Of a stretch of DNA of 64,000 nt, positions 18,753 through 29,302 are shown piece after piece. A model generated the notes under the pieces. It ran no database searches. It saw only the letters and a list, made by a program, of their open reading frames with translations, and was not told the DNA's origin. Each line of letters opens with the position of its first letter. Within the stretch, counting starts at the first letter, position 1. The stretch lies in assembly GCF_004298475.1 (NCBI RefSeq), contig NZ_SCRP01000010.1, positions 280,922-344,921 of the forward strand. The letters run 5' to 3'. Origin of the DNA: Paraburkholderia sp. (GTDB taxonomy: Bacteria; Pseudomonadota; Gammaproteobacteria; Burkholderiales; Burkholderiaceae). Position numbers and translations under genes: made by a program.

Positions 18753-19955
18753 ATGGACAATCTCAAGAATGGCGCCGACACGCTCTTTCTGCTGCTCGGC
18801 GCTGCCATGGTGTTCGCGATGCACGCGGGTTTCGCGTTCCTCGAACTCGGCACCGTGCGCAAGAAGAACCAGGTCAATGCGCTCGTGAAGATCCTCGTCG
18901 ATTTTTCGGTTTCGACGATCGCCTATTTCTTCATCGGCTACACGATCGCCTACGGCGTGCAGTTCTTCGCGCATGCGGACGTGCTGGCCGCGCACAACGG
19001 CTATGCCCTCGTGCGGTTCTTCTTCCTGCTCACCTTCGCGGCGGCGATTCCCGCAATCGTCTCGGGCGGCATCGCCGAACGCTCGAAGTTCAATCCGCAG
19101 CTTTTCGCGACTTTCGTGATCGTCGGATTCATTTATCCGTTCTTCGAGGGCATCGTCTGGAACGGACGGTTCGGCGTGCAAGACATGCTCACGCACCTGT
19201 TCGGCGAGCAGTTTCACGATTTCGCCGGATCGGTGGTCGTGCATGCGTTCGGCGGCTGGGTGGCCTTGCCGGCCGTGATCATGCTCGGCGCGCGCCACGG
19301 ACGCTATACGCGTGACGGACGCATCGCCGCGCACCCGCCTTCGAACATCCCGTTTCTCGCGCTCGGCGCGTGGGTGCTCACGGTAGGCTGGTTCGGCTTC
19401 AACGTGATGAGCGCACAGAGCATCGACAAGATCAGCGGGCTCGTCGCCGTCAATTCGCTCATGGCGATGGTGGGCGGCACGCTCGCCGCGTGGATGGCGG
19501 GCCGCAACGATCCGGGCTTCACCTACAACGGGCCGCTCGCGGGGCTCGTGGCCGTCTGCGCCGGTTCGGACCTCATGCATCCGCTGGGGGCGCTCGCGAC
19601 AGGCGCGGTTGCGGGCGTGCTGTTCGTCTATATGTTCACGTGCGTGCAGAACCGCTGGCGCATCGACGACGTGCTCGGCGTGTGGCCGCTGCACGGGCTG
19701 TGCGGCGCATGGGGCGGCATCGCGGCGGGCATCTTCGGCAAGCACTGGCTCGGCGGCATGGGCGGCGTGTCGTTCTGGGCGCAGGTGGCGGGAACGGTCG
19801 GCGGGATCGTCGTGGCGACGCTCGGCGGCACGATTGTGTATGGCGCGCTCAAGCTGACGGTCGGGCTGCGCATCGATCGCGAAGAAGAGTTCAGCGGCAC
19901 CGATTTGTCCATCCACAAGATCACGGCGACGCCGGAGCGCGAGTCGGTTTTCTGA
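18753..19955 (+). CDS. amt: Ammonium transporter (Amt/MEP/Rh family)
   Basis: The 400-aa protein has about eleven membrane helices and Amt signatures: AMVFAMHAGFAFLELGTVRK, the GGIAERSKFNPQLFATF block, the DFAGSVVVHAFGGWVALPA block with the first pore histidine, and GLCGAWGGIAAGIFG with a conserved pore region. It conducts ammonium or ammonia across the inner membrane. The start at 18753 removes a leader with no family similarity. No glnK lies upstream, unlike the usual glnK-amtB pair, so this is a stand-alone copy. A sigma-54 promoter match precedes it. Confidence 0.93.
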   Translation: MDNLKNGADTLFLLLGAAMVFAMHAGFAFLELGTVRKKNQVNALVKILVDFSVSTIAYFFIGYTIAYGVQFFAHADVLAAHNGYALVRFFFLLTFAAAIPAIVSGGIAERSKFNPQLFATFVIVGFIYPFFEGIVWNGRFGVQDMLTHLFGEQFHDFAGSVVVHAFGGWVALPAVIMLGARHGRYTRDGRIAAHPPSNIPFLALGAWVLTVGWFGFNVMSAQSIDKISGLVAVNSLMAMVGGTLAAWMAGRNDPGFTYNGPLAGLVAVCAGSDLMHPLGALATGAVAGVLFVYMFTCVQNRWRIDDVLGVWPLHGLCGAWGGIAAGIFGKHWLGGMGGVSFWAQVAGTVGGIVVATLGGTIVYGALKLTVGLRIDREEEFSGTDLSIHKITATPERESVF

Positions 19956-20348
19956 TATAGCCGTCATCGGCATGCGGGCGAACCGCCGCGGCACTGCGCG
20001 GCGGTTCGCTGTTCTCGCTCTTCACCGAGCTTTTCACATCGTCTCCTCTTGCGGTGCGTCCATCACGCACCGGGCGGCGGTTCGCCCGCCGCCACCCTGA
20101 TTCCGCCCCCGCTTTTCTGCACCACCGTTTTGATCGCGCTTTTATTGCATATTCGTTGCGTTTTTGTTGTGCGCGTATTGCGTGTTTATTACGCATCCAT
20201 CGCTTCCGGGCGTGGTTTTCGAATATGACCAGAATCAACGGCAGTGCTTTTGATAATCCCCGCATCGCACGTGCAAAATGACGGCAATCAGGGCGGCATG
20301 GTCAGGAAATAAGGGCTACTGAGGTTGTCTTGGGCCACGACAGGGAAT
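19956..20348. other. 393-bp AT-rich stretch without a supported gene
   Basis: About 20130-20200 is T-rich with loosely periodic TTGCG/TATTG motifs of about 10 bp, reminiscent of the clearer decamer arrays at 43191 and 51491. Open frames on both strands here have no ribosome site and compositions set by these repeats. Confidence 0.45.
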
Positions 20349-20430
20349 AAAAAAAAAGCGTCACGCGTTAGCGTGACGCACCTAAAAGTTCTAGCCATTC
20401 CGAGGGCCGTGCTAGAACCTGAGAGACGAT
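20349..20430 (-). ncRNA. Candidate small structured RNA with terminator
   Basis: Reading leftward, GTTCTAGC and GCTAGAAC (20388-20418) form an 8-bp stem around 15 nt. A short linker follows, then a terminator hairpin GCGTCACGC/GCGTGACGC (20358-20379) and nine T. No leftward coding sequence precedes it. The terminator is clear; the 5' end and the status as an independent RNA are inferred. Confidence 0.4.
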
Positions 20431-20517
20431 ATTCAGCGCCCGCCCGGCAATGCATTCGCTCAATGCGTTCACTCGATACACAGCTTAATCAATGCGAAAT
20501 GCATACCTCGCGGCACA

Positions 20518-20540
20518 TAAAAACCCCGCGTGTTGCGGGG
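20518..20540 (-). terminator. Second leftward intrinsic terminator
   Basis: On the minus strand CCCCGC, a 5-nt loop and GCGGGG are followed by five T. A TTGACT -35-like element lies about 60 bp upstream (near 20590), but no coding sequence leads into this terminator. Confidence 0.6.
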
Positions 20541-20768
20541 CTTTACCGAAATAATGTTGCATTTTTTACTGATCGACTGACCAAGTCAAGCAGATTCGCG
20601 CCTGATTGCACGATCTATGAAGCGCGACGCGCTCGTTACAATTAGCTGACGAAATACCTGACAATATCGCTCACCTTTTATCGGTGTGCTCTGTCTCGAC
20701 CGCAGGCCGGACCAGGCAGCGAGATTGCAAATCGAAATGCTGTTTCAAAAAACGCAGGCTCACCTTGA

Positions 20769-20936
20769 ATGACTTCCAATATCGACCTGCAAGAACGCAC
20801 CGAAACGATACGTAACAAAGACAGTTCAGCCGACGAAGTCACAGCGCTTGCGCGCTGCCTCGCCGTGATGCGCTGCATCACCGCCGCCGAAATCGGCGGC
20901 TCGGCACCCCCGGCATCCATCGGCGATCGAGCCTGA
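20769..20936 (+). CDS. Very small hypothetical protein, 55 aa (possible phage remnant)
   Basis: The frame reads MTSNIDLQERTETIRNKDSS, then ADEVTALARCLAVMRCITAA and a short tail. The first 45 residues look like a genuine amphipathic helical protein, and third-position GC is high. The ribosome site is weak. Together with the zinc-ribbon ORF at 21033 it may be a remnant of the late region of a P2-like prophage, but I cannot confirm a match. Confidence 0.4.
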   Translation: MTSNIDLQERTETIRNKDSSADEVTALARCLAVMRCITAAEIGGSAPPASIGDRA

Positions 20937-21032
20937 CAAACCTCCCCTTACACCGCGGCTACAACGGGTGTAACCGCCGTAACGTCTTGAAAGATAGGCG
21001 ACTGGACGCTGAAGGAGGCGCCGACTAGCATC

Positions 21033-21158
21033 ATGTTTTTACAGCGCGGCCACCCCGGCCCGCACACCGCCTGCCCCCACTGCGGTTGCCCTTCGTCCGC
21101 CACGCGAGGCGCGCGCATCAAGTGCACTTCGAGCGCGCGTCATCGCCGTCGCGCCTGA
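21033..21158 (+). CDS. 41-aa zinc-ribbon-like ORF (Ogr/Delta-like fragment)
   Basis: The product contains CPHCGC in its first half and a further Cys in IKCTSS, spaced roughly like the N-terminal zinc finger of P2 Ogr/Delta late activators (C-x2-C, then Arg-rich). It is truncated compared with about 70-80 aa for Ogr, and a second C-x-x-C pair is missing. GGAGG lies 14 bases before the ATG, which is long. It may be a degraded phage regulator or chance. Confidence 0.35.
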   Translation: MFLQRGHPGPHTACPHCGCPSSATRGARIKCTSSARHRRRA

Positions 21159-21268
21159 CATTAACCTTACGCGCACTTCGCGTAGCATCGGCACACCGCA
21201 ACGGCGCACGCATGTGCGGCGCCGCACAAAACAACCGCTCAACCCGTCTGCTCCGTACCGACCGCCCG

Positions 21269-22645
21269 ATGGATCACCAAGACAAGCACCCGGAACCGCC
21301 CCGTCGAGAAACGCCCGCCCCGTCAACTGCCGCCTCTCCCGCCCCCCGCAGCCGTCGCGGCAAGCTCATCGTGCTCGCCGCCGCACTCGTCGTCGCCGGA
21401 ATCGTGCTGGTGCGCTGGCAGCCGTGGAACAAGGCGCCCTCCGGCGCGGGTGGCGCGGGCGCGGCCAGCAGCGCGCGCGCGCGCCACGGCGGACCGGGCG
21501 CGATGGCGAACATGGCGCAGCCCGTCAGCGTCGCGAGCGCCGCGAACGGCGATATGCCGATCGTCATCACGGCGCTCGGCACGGTGACGCCGCTCGCCGG
21601 CGTCACCGTGCGCACGCAGCTTTCCGGCACGCTGCAAGCCGTGAACTTCCAGGAAGGCCAGATGGTGAAACAGGGCGACGTGCTCGCCCAGATCGACCCG
21701 CGCCCGTACCAGATCTCGCTCGCGAACGCCCAAGGCCAGCTCGCGCGCGATCAGGCCCTGCTCGCCACCGCGCGCCTCGACCTGAAGCGCTATCAGACCC
21801 TGCTCGCGCAGGACTCGATCGCGAGCCAGCAGGTCGATACCCAGGCGTCGCTCGTGAAGCAGTACGAAGGCACCGTCAAGTCCGATCAGGCGAACATCGA
21901 CACCTTCAAGCTCAATCTCACCTACGCACGCATCACCGCGCCGACGTCGGGCCGCGTCGGTCTGCGTCAGGTCGATGCGGGCAACTACGTGACGCCCGGC
22001 GATACGAACGGCATCGTCGTCCTCACGCAGTTGCAGCCGATCAGCGTGATCTTCACGACCTCGGAAGACAACCTGCCGGCCATCCTCAAGCAGCTTCACT
22101 CGGGCAAGAAGATGCCGGTCACCGCGTACGACCGCAGCAACACGACGCAGCTCGAAAACGGCTATCTGCAAACCCTCGACAACCAGATCGACACCACCAC
22201 GGGCACGGTCAAGCTGCGCGCGAATTTCCAGAACCCGGACCAGATGCTGTTTCCGAACCAGTTCGTGAACGCACGCCTGCTCGTCGACACGATCCACAAC
22301 GCGGTAATCGTGCCGACCTCGGCGGTGCTCAACGGCTCGCAGGGGCGCTACGTGTTCGTCGTGAAGCCCGATAACACCGTGACCGTGCGCATCGTGAAGG
22401 TCGGCCCGGTCGACGGCGAACGCACCAGCATCGCGTCGGGGCTCGCAGCGGGCGAGCGCGTCGTGACGGACGGCTCGGACCGCCTGCGCGAAGGCTCGAA
22501 GATCACGATCCCCGCCGAGCATCCGAAGCATGCCAGCGGCGCGAAGGGTGCGAGCGGAACACCCGGCGCGTCCGGAGCAGCCGGAGCAGCAACCGCTTCG
22601 GGCGCGCACCGCGGCCACCCCGCATCGCAGGCACAGGCGCAGTAA
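21269..22645 (+). CDS. mdtA: RND efflux periplasmic adaptor, MdtA type
   Basis: The 458-aa membrane-fusion protein links the inner-membrane pumps encoded downstream to an outer-membrane channel. It has an N-terminal anchor helix (GKLIVLAAALVVAGIVLVRW, about residues 31-50), a lipoyl/hairpin region beginning VTPLAGVTVRTQLSGTL, a coiled-coil hairpin (GQLARDQALLATARLDLKRY) and beta-barrel domains (ITAPTSGRVGLRQVDAGNYV). The C-terminal 40 residues are an Ala/Gly/Ser linker. The start at 21269 (MDHQDKHPEP) is chosen because the longer frame carries no MdtA-like sequence. The mdtB start follows after 6 bp. Confidence 0.93.
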   Translation: MDHQDKHPEPPRRETPAPSTAASPAPRSRRGKLIVLAAALVVAGIVLVRWQPWNKAPSGAGGAGAASSARARHGGPGAMANMAQPVSVASAANGDMPIVITALGTVTPLAGVTVRTQLSGTLQAVNFQEGQMVKQGDVLAQIDPRPYQISLANAQGQLARDQALLATARLDLKRYQTLLAQDSIASQQVDTQASLVKQYEGTVKSDQANIDTFKLNLTYARITAPTSGRVGLRQVDAGNYVTPGDTNGIVVLTQLQPISVIFTTSEDNLPAILKQLHSGKKMPVTAYDRSNTTQLENGYLQTLDNQIDTTTGTVKLRANFQNPDQMLFPNQFVNARLLVDTIHNAVIVPTSAVLNGSQGRYVFVVKPDNTVTVRIVKVGPVDGERTSIASGLAAGERVVTDGSDRLREGSKITIPAEHPKHASGAKGASGTPGASGAAGAATASGAHRGHPASQAQAQ

Positions 22646-22651
22646 GCCAGC

Positions 22652-25600
22652 ATGAATCCTTCCCGCGCCTTTATCCTGCGCCCGGTCGGCACCGCCCTCC
22701 TGATGGCGGCGATCATGCTGGTCGGCCTCGTCGCGCTGCGTTTTCTGCCGCTGTCCGCCCTGCCCGAAGTCGATTACCCGACGATCCAGGTGCAGACCTT
22801 CTACCCGGGCGCGAGCCCCGAAGTGATGACCTCGTCGGTGACCGCGCCGCTCGAGCGTCAATTCGGGCAGATGCCGTCGCTCAACCAGATGTCGTCGCAG
22901 AGTTCGGCGGGCTCGTCGGTGATCACGCTGCAGTTCAGCCTCGATCTGCCGCTCGACATCGCCGAGCAGGAAGTCCAGGCCGCCATCAATGCGGCCGGCA
23001 ACCTGCTGCCCTCCGACCTGCCCGCGCCGCCGATCTACGCGAAAGTGAATCCCGCCGACGCGCCGATCCTCTCGCTCGCGATCACCTCGAAAACATTGCC
23101 GCTCACGGAGATCCAGGATCTCGCCGATACGCGCCTCGCGCAGAAGATCTCGCAGGTGGCGGGCGTGGGCCTCGTGAGCCTCTCGGGCGGCCAGCGCCCG
23201 GCCGTGCGCATCCAGGCGAATCCGCGCGCGCTCGCGGCCTACGGCCTGAATCTCGACGATCTGCGCACGTCCATCTCGAACCTGAACGTCAACACGCCGA
23301 AGGGCAACTTCGACGGCCCGACGCGCGCCTACACGATCAACGCGAACGACCAGCTCACCGACGCCAACGCCTACCAGAACGCCGTCATCGCCTACCGCAA
23401 CGGCCGCCCCGTCATGCTCACGGACGTCGCGAAGATCGTGCCGGGCGCGGAAAACACGAAGCTCGGCGCCTGGGTGAACAGCACGCCCGCGATCATCCTG
23501 AACGTGCAGCGCCAGCCGGGCGCGAACGTGATCCAGGTCGTGGACAACATCAAGGCGATCCTGCCGCAATTGCAGGAATCGCTGCCCGCATCGCTCGACG
23601 TGCAGATCGTCACCGACCGCACGACGACCATTCGCGCTTCCGTGCGCGACGTCCAGTTCGAGCTGCTGATGTCCGTCGTGCTGGTCGTGCTCGTGATGTA
23701 CCTGTTCCTCGCGAACATGTACGCCACCGTGATTCCGAGCCTTTCGGTGCCGCTCTCGCTGATCGGCACGCTCGCCGTGATGTATCTGTTCGGCTTCTCG
23801 CTCGATAACCTGTCGCTCATGGCGCTCACCATCGCGACCGGCTTCGTCGTCGACGACGCGATCGTCATGATCGAGAACATCGCGCGCTACGTGGAGGAAG
23901 GCGACAGTCCGCTCGAAGCGGCGCTGAAGGGTTCGAAGCAGATCGGCTTCACGATCATCTCGCTCACGGTTTCGCTGATCGCGGTGCTGATTCCGCTGCT
24001 CTTCATGGGCGACGTGGTGGGCCGCCTGTTCCACGAATTCGCGATCACGCTCGCGGTGACCATCGTGATTTCGGCCATCGTATCGCTCACGCTCGTGCCG
24101 ATGATGTGCGCGAAGATGCTGCGCCACACGCCGCCTGGCGAAACCCGCCGTTTCGAGGCGGGCGTGCACCGCTTCTTCGATTACGTGATCGGCCGCTACG
24201 GCGTCGCGCTTCAATGGGTGCTGAACCACCAGCGCATGACGCTCGTGGTCGCCGTGTTCACGCTCGTGCTCACGGCGCTGCTCTACGTCGTCGTGCCGAA
24301 GGGCTTTTTCCCCGTGCAGGACACCGGCGTGATCCAGGCGATCACGCAGGCGCCGCAGTCGGTCTCGTACGCCTCGATGGCCGGGCGCCAGCAGGCGCTC
24401 GCCGCCGAGATCCTCAAGGACGACAACGTGGAGAGCCTCACCTCGTTCATCGGCGTGGACGGCACGAACATCACGCTCAACGGCGGGCGCATGCTGATCA
24501 ACCTGAAGCCGCGCGACGACCGCAGCGAGACGGCCAGCGAAATCATCCGCACGCTGCAGGCGCGCGTGGCGCACATTCCGGGCGCGACGCTCTACATGCA
24601 GCCGGTGCAGGACCTGACGATCGACTCGACGGTGAGCCCGACGCAGTATCAGTTCATGCTCACCACGCCGAATATCGGCGACTTCACGACGTGGGTGCCG
24701 AAGCTCGTGCGCCGCCTCCAGCAGGCGCCCGAACTCGCCGACGTCGCGACCGACCTGCAGGACCAGGGCCAGTCGGTGTTCATCGAGATCGACCGGGCGA
24801 GCGCGGCGCGCTGCGGCATCACGCCCGCCACCGTCGATAACGCGCTCTACGACGCCTTCGGCCAGCGCATCATTTCGACGATCTTCACGCAGTCGAACCA
24901 GTACCGCGTGATTCTCGAAGCCGATCCGCAATTGCAGCACTACACCGACGCGCTCAACGCGATCTATCTGCCGTCCTCGACCTCGACCACGGGCCAGGTG
25001 CCGCTCTCGGCCATCGCGAAGTTCCACGAGCGTTCCGCGCCGCTGCTCGTCACGCACCTGTCGCAGTTCCCGGCCACGACGATCTCGTTCAACCTCGCGC
25101 CCGGCGCATCGCTCGGCGCCGCCGTGAAGGCGATCCAGCAGGCCGAGCAGGACATCGGCCTGCCCGCGTCGTTCCAGACGCGCTTCCAGGGCGCGGCGCT
25201 CGCCTTCCAGGCGTCGCTGTCGAACGAACTGTTCCTGATTCTCGCGGCCATCGTGACGATGTACATCGTGCTCGGCGTGCTCTACGAGAGCTTCATCCAT
25301 CCGATCACGATTCTCTCGACGCTGCCCTCGGCCGGCATCGGCGCGCTGCTCGCGCTGATTCTCACGGGCCATGATCTCGACATCATCGGGATCATCGGCA
25401 TCGTGCTGCTGATCGGCATCGTGAAGAAGAACGCGATCATGATGATCGACTTCGCGCTCGAAGCCGAACGCCAGGAAGGCAAGCCGCCGCGCGAGGCGAT
25501 CTATCAGGCGTGTCTGTTGCGCTTTCGCCCGATCATGATGACGACGATGGCGGCGCTTCTCGGCGCGCTGCCGCTCATCATCGGCAGCGGCGCGGGCTCG

Positions 25601-25801
25601 GAGCTGCGCCGGCCGCTCGGCATCGCGATTGCGGGCGGCCTGATCGTGAGCCAGGCGCTCACGCTCTTCACGACGCCCGTGATCTACCTCGCGTTCGACT
25701 CGATCGCGCGGCGCCTGCGGAACCGCTTCGGTGGCTCGCCGGGATCGCACGGGTCGCCAGCAGCGCCGCCCTCCTCGCCGTCCTCGCCCGCGGAGCAATG
25801 A
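22652..25801 (+). CDS. mdtB: Multidrug RND transporter subunit, MdtB type
   Basis: This inner-membrane, proton-driven pump of the HAE-1 RND family has 1049 aa. It shows the duplicated layout: helix 1 at about 10-30, a large periplasmic loop, helices 2-6 with [20 protein letters not shown] (the proton-relay Asp pair in helix 4), a second periplasmic loop, and helices 8-12 ending with [20 protein letters not shown]. MdtB and MdtC form a B2C heterotrimer. Length is normal. The C-terminus is Pro/Ser-rich. The stop is 4 bp before the mdtC start, indicating an operon. Confidence 0.94.
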   Translation: MNPSRAFILRPVGTALLMAAIMLVGLVALRFLPLSALPEVDYPTIQVQTFYPGASPEVMTSSVTAPLERQFGQMPSLNQMSSQSSAGSSVITLQFSLDLPLDIAEQEVQAAINAAGNLLPSDLPAPPIYAKVNPADAPILSLAITSKTLPLTEIQDLADTRLAQKISQVAGVGLVSLSGGQRPAVRIQANPRALAAYGLNLDDLRTSISNLNVNTPKGNFDGPTRAYTINANDQLTDANAYQNAVIAYRNGRPVMLTDVAKIVPGAENTKLGAWVNSTPAIILNVQRQPGANVIQVVDNIKAILPQLQESLPASLDVQIVTDRTTTIRASVRDVQFELLMSVVLVVLVMYLFLANMYATVIPSLSVPLSLIGTLAVMYLFGFSLDNLSLMALTIATGFVVDDAIVMIENIARYVEEGDSPLEAALKGSKQIGFTIISLTVSLIAVLIPLLFMGDVVGRLFHEFAITLAVTIVISAIVSLTLVPMMCAKMLRHTPPGETRRFEAGVHRFFDYVIGRYGVALQWVLNHQRMTLVVAVFTLVLTALLYVVVPKGFFPVQDTGVIQAITQAPQSVSYASMAGRQQALAAEILKDDNVESLTSFIGVDGTNITLNGGRMLINLKPRDDRSETASEIIRTLQARVAHIPGATLYMQPVQDLTIDSTVSPTQYQFMLTTPNIGDFTTWVPKLVRRLQQAPELADVATDLQDQGQSVFIEIDRASAARCGITPATVDNALYDAFGQRIISTIFTQSNQYRVILEADPQLQHYTDALNAIYLPSSTSTTGQVPLSAIAKFHERSAPLLVTHLSQFPATTISFNLAPGASLGAAVKAIQQAEQDIGLPASFQTRFQGAALAFQASLSNELFLILAAIVTMYIVLGVLYESFIHPITILSTLPSAGIGALLALILTGHDLDIIGIIGIVLLIGIVKKNAIMMIDFALEAERQEGKPPREAIYQACLLRFRPIMMTTMAALLGALPLIIGSGAGSELRRPLGIAIAGGLIVSQALTLFTTPVIYLAFDSIARRLRNRFGGSPGSHGSPAAPPSSPSSPAEQ

Positions 25802-25805
25802 CGCG

Positions 25806-28800
25806 ATGAACCTGTCCCGCCCGTTCATCGCCCGCCCCGTCGCGACGACGCTGCTCGCGCTCGGCATCGCGCTCGCCGGCATCTTCGCGTTCACGAAGCT
25901 GCCTGTCGCGCCGTTGCCGCAGGTGGACTTCCCGACCATCTCCGTGCAGGCCGCGCTGCCCGGCGCGAGCCCCGAGACCGTGGCGACGAGCGTGGCGAGC
26001 CCGCTCGAGCGCCACCTCGGCAGCATCGCCGACGTCAGCGAAATGACCTCGCAGAGCTCGGTCGGCAACACCCGCATCACGTTGCAGTTCGGCCTGAACC
26101 GCGACATCGACGGCGCCGCGCGCGACGTGCAGGCCGCCATCAACGCGGCGCGCGCGGATCTGCCCACGAGCCTGCGGCAGAACCCGACCTACCACAAGGT
26201 CAATCCCGCCGACGCGCCGATCCTGATCCTCGCGCTCACCTCGCCCACGCTCTCGGCGGGCCAGCTCTACGATTCGGCGGCGACGGTGCTGCAGCAGTCG
26301 CTCTCGCAGGTGGACGGCGTGGGCGAAGTCGACGTGAGCGGCTCGGCGAATCCGGCCGTGCGCGTCGAACTGGAGCCGCACGCGCTGTTTCACTACGGCA
26401 TCGGCCTCGAAGACGTGCGCGCGGCGCTCGCGTCGGCCAACGCGAACAGCCCGAAGGGCGCCATCGAATTCGGCCCGCAGCGCTTCCAGCTCTACACCAA
26501 CGACCAGGCGAGCAAGGCGGACCAGTACAAGGATCTCGTGATCGCCTACCGCAACGGCGCGGGCGTCAAGCTCGCGGACGTGGGCGAAGTGGTCGACTCC
26601 GTGGAAGACCTGCGCAACATCGGCCTTGCCAACGGCAAGCGCTCCGTGCTCGTGATCCTGTACCGCCAGCCCGGCGCGAACATCATCGAGACGGTGGACC
26701 GCGTGATCGCGCTCTTGCCGCGGCTGAAGGCGTCGCTGCCCGCCGATGTCGACGTGACGCCCGCCGCGGACCGTTCGGTGACGATCCGCGCCTCGCTCAA
26801 GGACACGGAGCGCACGCTGATGATCGCCGTGGCGCTCGTCGTCATGGTCGTGTTCCTGTTCCTGCGCAACTGGCGCGCGACGCTCATTCCGAGCGTGGCC
26901 GTGCCGATCTCGATCATCGGCACCTTCGCGGCGATGTACCTCATGGGGTTCTCGCTCGACAACCTCTCGCTGATGGCGCTCACCATCGCAACCGGCTTCG
27001 TCGTCGACGACGCGATCGTTGTGCTTGAGAACATCTCGCGCCACATCGAAAAAGGCGTGCCGCGCATGCAGGCCGCCCTGCTCGGCGCGCGCGAAGTGGG
27101 CTTCACGGTGCTGTCGATCAGCGTTTCGCTCGTCGCCGTGTTCCTGCCCATTCTGCTCATGGGCGGCATTGTCGGGCGGCTCTTTCGCGAATTCGCGCTC
27201 ACGCTGTCGCTCGCCATCGCCGTCTCGCTCGCGGTCTCGCTCACGCTCACGCCCATGATGTGCTCGCGCCTGCTCGAACAGCCGCACGAAAGGCAGGCCG
27301 AAGGACGCTTCGCACAGTGGCTCGACCGCGGCTTCATGCGCCTGCAGCGCGGCTACGAGCGCACGCTCGGCTGGGCGCTCGCGCATCCGGTCCTGATCCT
27401 GCTCACGCTGATCGCGACCATTGCGCTGAACGTCGCGCTCTACGTGATCGTGCCGAAGGGTTTTTTCCCGCAACAGGACACGGGGCGGCTGATTGGCGGC
27501 ATCCAGGCCGATCAGTCCACGTCGTTCCAGGCGATGAAAGTGAAGTTCACGGAAATGATGCGGATCGTCCAGGCCAATCCGGCAGTCGATTCGGTGGCGG
27601 GATTTTCCGGTGGACGCGCCACCAACTTCGGCTTCATGTTCGTCTCGCTGAAGCCGAAAAGCGAGCGCACGCTCTCGGCCGATCAGGTGATCGCGCAACT
27701 ACGCGGCCCGCTCTCGCACGTGGCCGGCGCGCGCACGTTCTTGCAGGCGGTGCAGGACATCCGCGTCGGTGGCCGCGCATCGAACGCGCAATACCAGTTC
27801 ACGCTGCTCTCCGACAATACGGCGGACCTCTACAAGTGGGGGCCGAAGCTCACGGAGGCACTGCAGGCGCGCCCCGAACTCGCCGACGTCAACTCCGACC
27901 AGCAGCAAGGCGGCCTCGAATCGCAGATCAACATCGACCGCGCGAGCGCCGCACGCCTGAAGATCACGCCCTCGCAGATCGACAACACGCTCTACGACGC
28001 GTTCGGCCAGCGCCAGGTCTCGACCATCTACAACCCGCTCAACCAGTACCACGTCGTGATGGAAGTCGCGCCGAAGTACTGGCAGAGCCCGGACATGCTC
28101 AACGACATCTGGATCAGCACGGCCGGGGGCTCGGCGAGCGGCGCGCAGAGCACCAACGCGACGGCGGGCACGGTAAGCGGCCCGGTCACGAGCGCGCGCT
28201 CGGGCGGCACGGCGGCAAGTACAGTAACAAACGCGACAGCGAGCGCGGCCAGCATCGCCGCCGATTCCGCGCGCAATCTCGCGATCAATTCGATCGCGGC
28301 GAGCGGCAAGTCGAGTGCGTCGTCGGGCTCAGCCGTCTCGACGGCGAAGGAGACGATGGTTCCGCTTTCGGCGATTGCCTCGTTCGGGCCGGGCACGACG
28401 CCGCTCTCCGTGAATCACCAGAGCCAGTTCGTCTCCTCCACGATCTCGTTCAACCTGCCGCCCGGCAAATCCCTCTCGGACGCAACCAAGGTCGTCTACG
28501 ACACGATGGCCCGGATCGGCGTGCCGCCGACCATCCACGGCAGCTTCCAGGGCACGGCGCAGGCGTTCCAGCAGTCGCTCGATAACCAGCCGCTGCTGAT
28601 TCTCGCCGCGCTCGCCGCCGTGTATATCGTGCTCGGCATTCTCTACGAGAGCTATATCCATCCGCTCACGATCCTCTCGACGCTGCCCTCGGCGGGCGTG
28701 GGCGCCCTGCTCGCGCTGCTGCTCTTCAATACCGAGTTCAGCATCATCGCGCTGATCGGCGTGATTTTGCTGATCGGCATCGTCAAGAAAAACGCGATCA

Positions 28801-29117
28801 TGATGGTCGACTTCGCCATCGCGGCGTCGCGCGAGGGCCTCAACTCGCGCGACGCGATCTATCAGGCCTGCTCGCTGCGGTTTCGCCCGATCATGATGAC
28901 GACCTGCGCGGCGCTGCTCGGCGCGCTGCCGCTCGCGTTCGGGCGCGGCGAAGGCGCGGAGCTGCGCGCGCCGCTCGGCATCTCGATCGTCGGCGGGCTG
29001 ATCGTGAGCCAGATGCTCACGCTCTATACGACGCCGGTCGTCTATCTGTATATGGACCGGCTGCGGGTCTGGTGGGATCAGAAGCGCGGACGGCCCGCGC
29101 CCGCAGTGGCGAAGTAA
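25806..29117 (+). CDS. mdtC: Multidrug RND transporter subunit, MdtC type, with extra insertion
   Basis: This is the second RND pump subunit of the MdtABC complex, 1103 aa. Helix-4 signature [20 protein letters not shown] and the C-terminal [20 protein letters not shown] are intact. About 75 residues (roughly 772-849, encoded near 28120-28355) of Ser/Ala/Thr/Gly-rich sequence interrupt the second periplasmic domain between ISTAGG and [14 protein letters not shown]. MdtB and typical MdtC (about 1025 aa) lack this segment. The frame is continuous through it. No TolC-type gene follows; a terminator lies 28 bp after the stop. Confidence 0.93.
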   Translation: MNLSRPFIARPVATTLLALGIALAGIFAFTKLPVAPLPQVDFPTISVQAALPGASPETVATSVASPLERHLGSIADVSEMTSQSSVGNTRITLQFGLNRDIDGAARDVQAAINAARADLPTSLRQNPTYHKVNPADAPILILALTSPTLSAGQLYDSAATVLQQSLSQVDGVGEVDVSGSANPAVRVELEPHALFHYGIGLEDVRAALASANANSPKGAIEFGPQRFQLYTNDQASKADQYKDLVIAYRNGAGVKLADVGEVVDSVEDLRNIGLANGKRSVLVILYRQPGANIIETVDRVIALLPRLKASLPADVDVTPAADRSVTIRASLKDTERTLMIAVALVVMVVFLFLRNWRATLIPSVAVPISIIGTFAAMYLMGFSLDNLSLMALTIATGFVVDDAIVVLENISRHIEKGVPRMQAALLGAREVGFTVLSISVSLVAVFLPILLMGGIVGRLFREFALTLSLAIAVSLAVSLTLTPMMCSRLLEQPHERQAEGRFAQWLDRGFMRLQRGYERTLGWALAHPVLILLTLIATIALNVALYVIVPKGFFPQQDTGRLIGGIQADQSTSFQAMKVKFTEMMRIVQANPAVDSVAGFSGGRATNFGFMFVSLKPKSERTLSADQVIAQLRGPLSHVAGARTFLQAVQDIRVGGRASNAQYQFTLLSDNTADLYKWGPKLTEALQARPELADVNSDQQQGGLESQINIDRASAARLKITPSQIDNTLYDAFGQRQVSTIYNPLNQYHVVMEVAPKYWQSPDMLNDIWISTAGGSASGAQSTNATAGTVSGPVTSARSGGTAASTVTNATASAASIAADSARNLAINSIAASGKSSASSGSAVSTAKETMVPLSAIASFGPGTTPLSVNHQSQFVSSTISFNLPPGKSLSDATKVVYDTMARIGVPPTIHGSFQGTAQAFQQSLDNQPLLILAALAAVYIVLGILYESYIHPLTILSTLPSAGVGALLALLLFNTEFSIIALIGVILLIGIVKKNAIMMVDFAIAASREGLNSRDAIYQACSLRFRPIMMTTCAALLGALPLAFGRGEGAELRAPLGISIVGGLIVSQMLTLYTTPVVYLYMDRLRVWWDQKRGRPAPAVAK

Positions 29118-29145
29118 GCGTGTGCGTTAGTCTGCTTCATATGGC

Positions 29146-29169
29146 AAGGGCGGCCCGTCGGCCGCCCTT
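29146..29169 (+). terminator. Terminator of the mdtABC operon
   Basis: AAGGGCGGCC and GGCCGCCCTT pair perfectly around CGTC, followed by CTTCATTC. The T-tract is weak, but position right after mdtC fits. Confidence 0.75.
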
Positions 29170-29174
29170 CTTCA

Positions 29175-29210
29175 TTCAGAGGCTTCAGCGACTTCAGAGG
29201 CTTCAAAGAC
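29175..29210. repeat. 18-bp direct repeat, two units
   Basis: TTCAGAGGCTTCAGCGAC is followed directly by TTCAGAGGCTTCAAAGAC (two mismatches), with an internal 9-bp periodicity, just beyond the mdtC terminator. Confidence 0.6.
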
Positions 29211-29302
29211 GCTGGGCCATGGCGAGCGTAAAGATGCGCGCCCAACGTTTTGCCGCGCGATGAACGCAGCCAGCGCAACGGCCGCAAGATTAGCCGCGAG
29301 AC

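Noticed and set aside
20054-20281. 75-codon rightward ORF after amt
   Set aside because: Its sequence is shaped by the T-rich periodic repeats and there is no start signal; the opposite strand is open as well for the same reason.
21323-26167. Leftward open frame of 1614 codons
   Set aside because: It lies antisense to mdtA, mdtB and mdtC, is Arg/His/Asp-rich, and has no recognisable domain; the sense genes are unambiguous.
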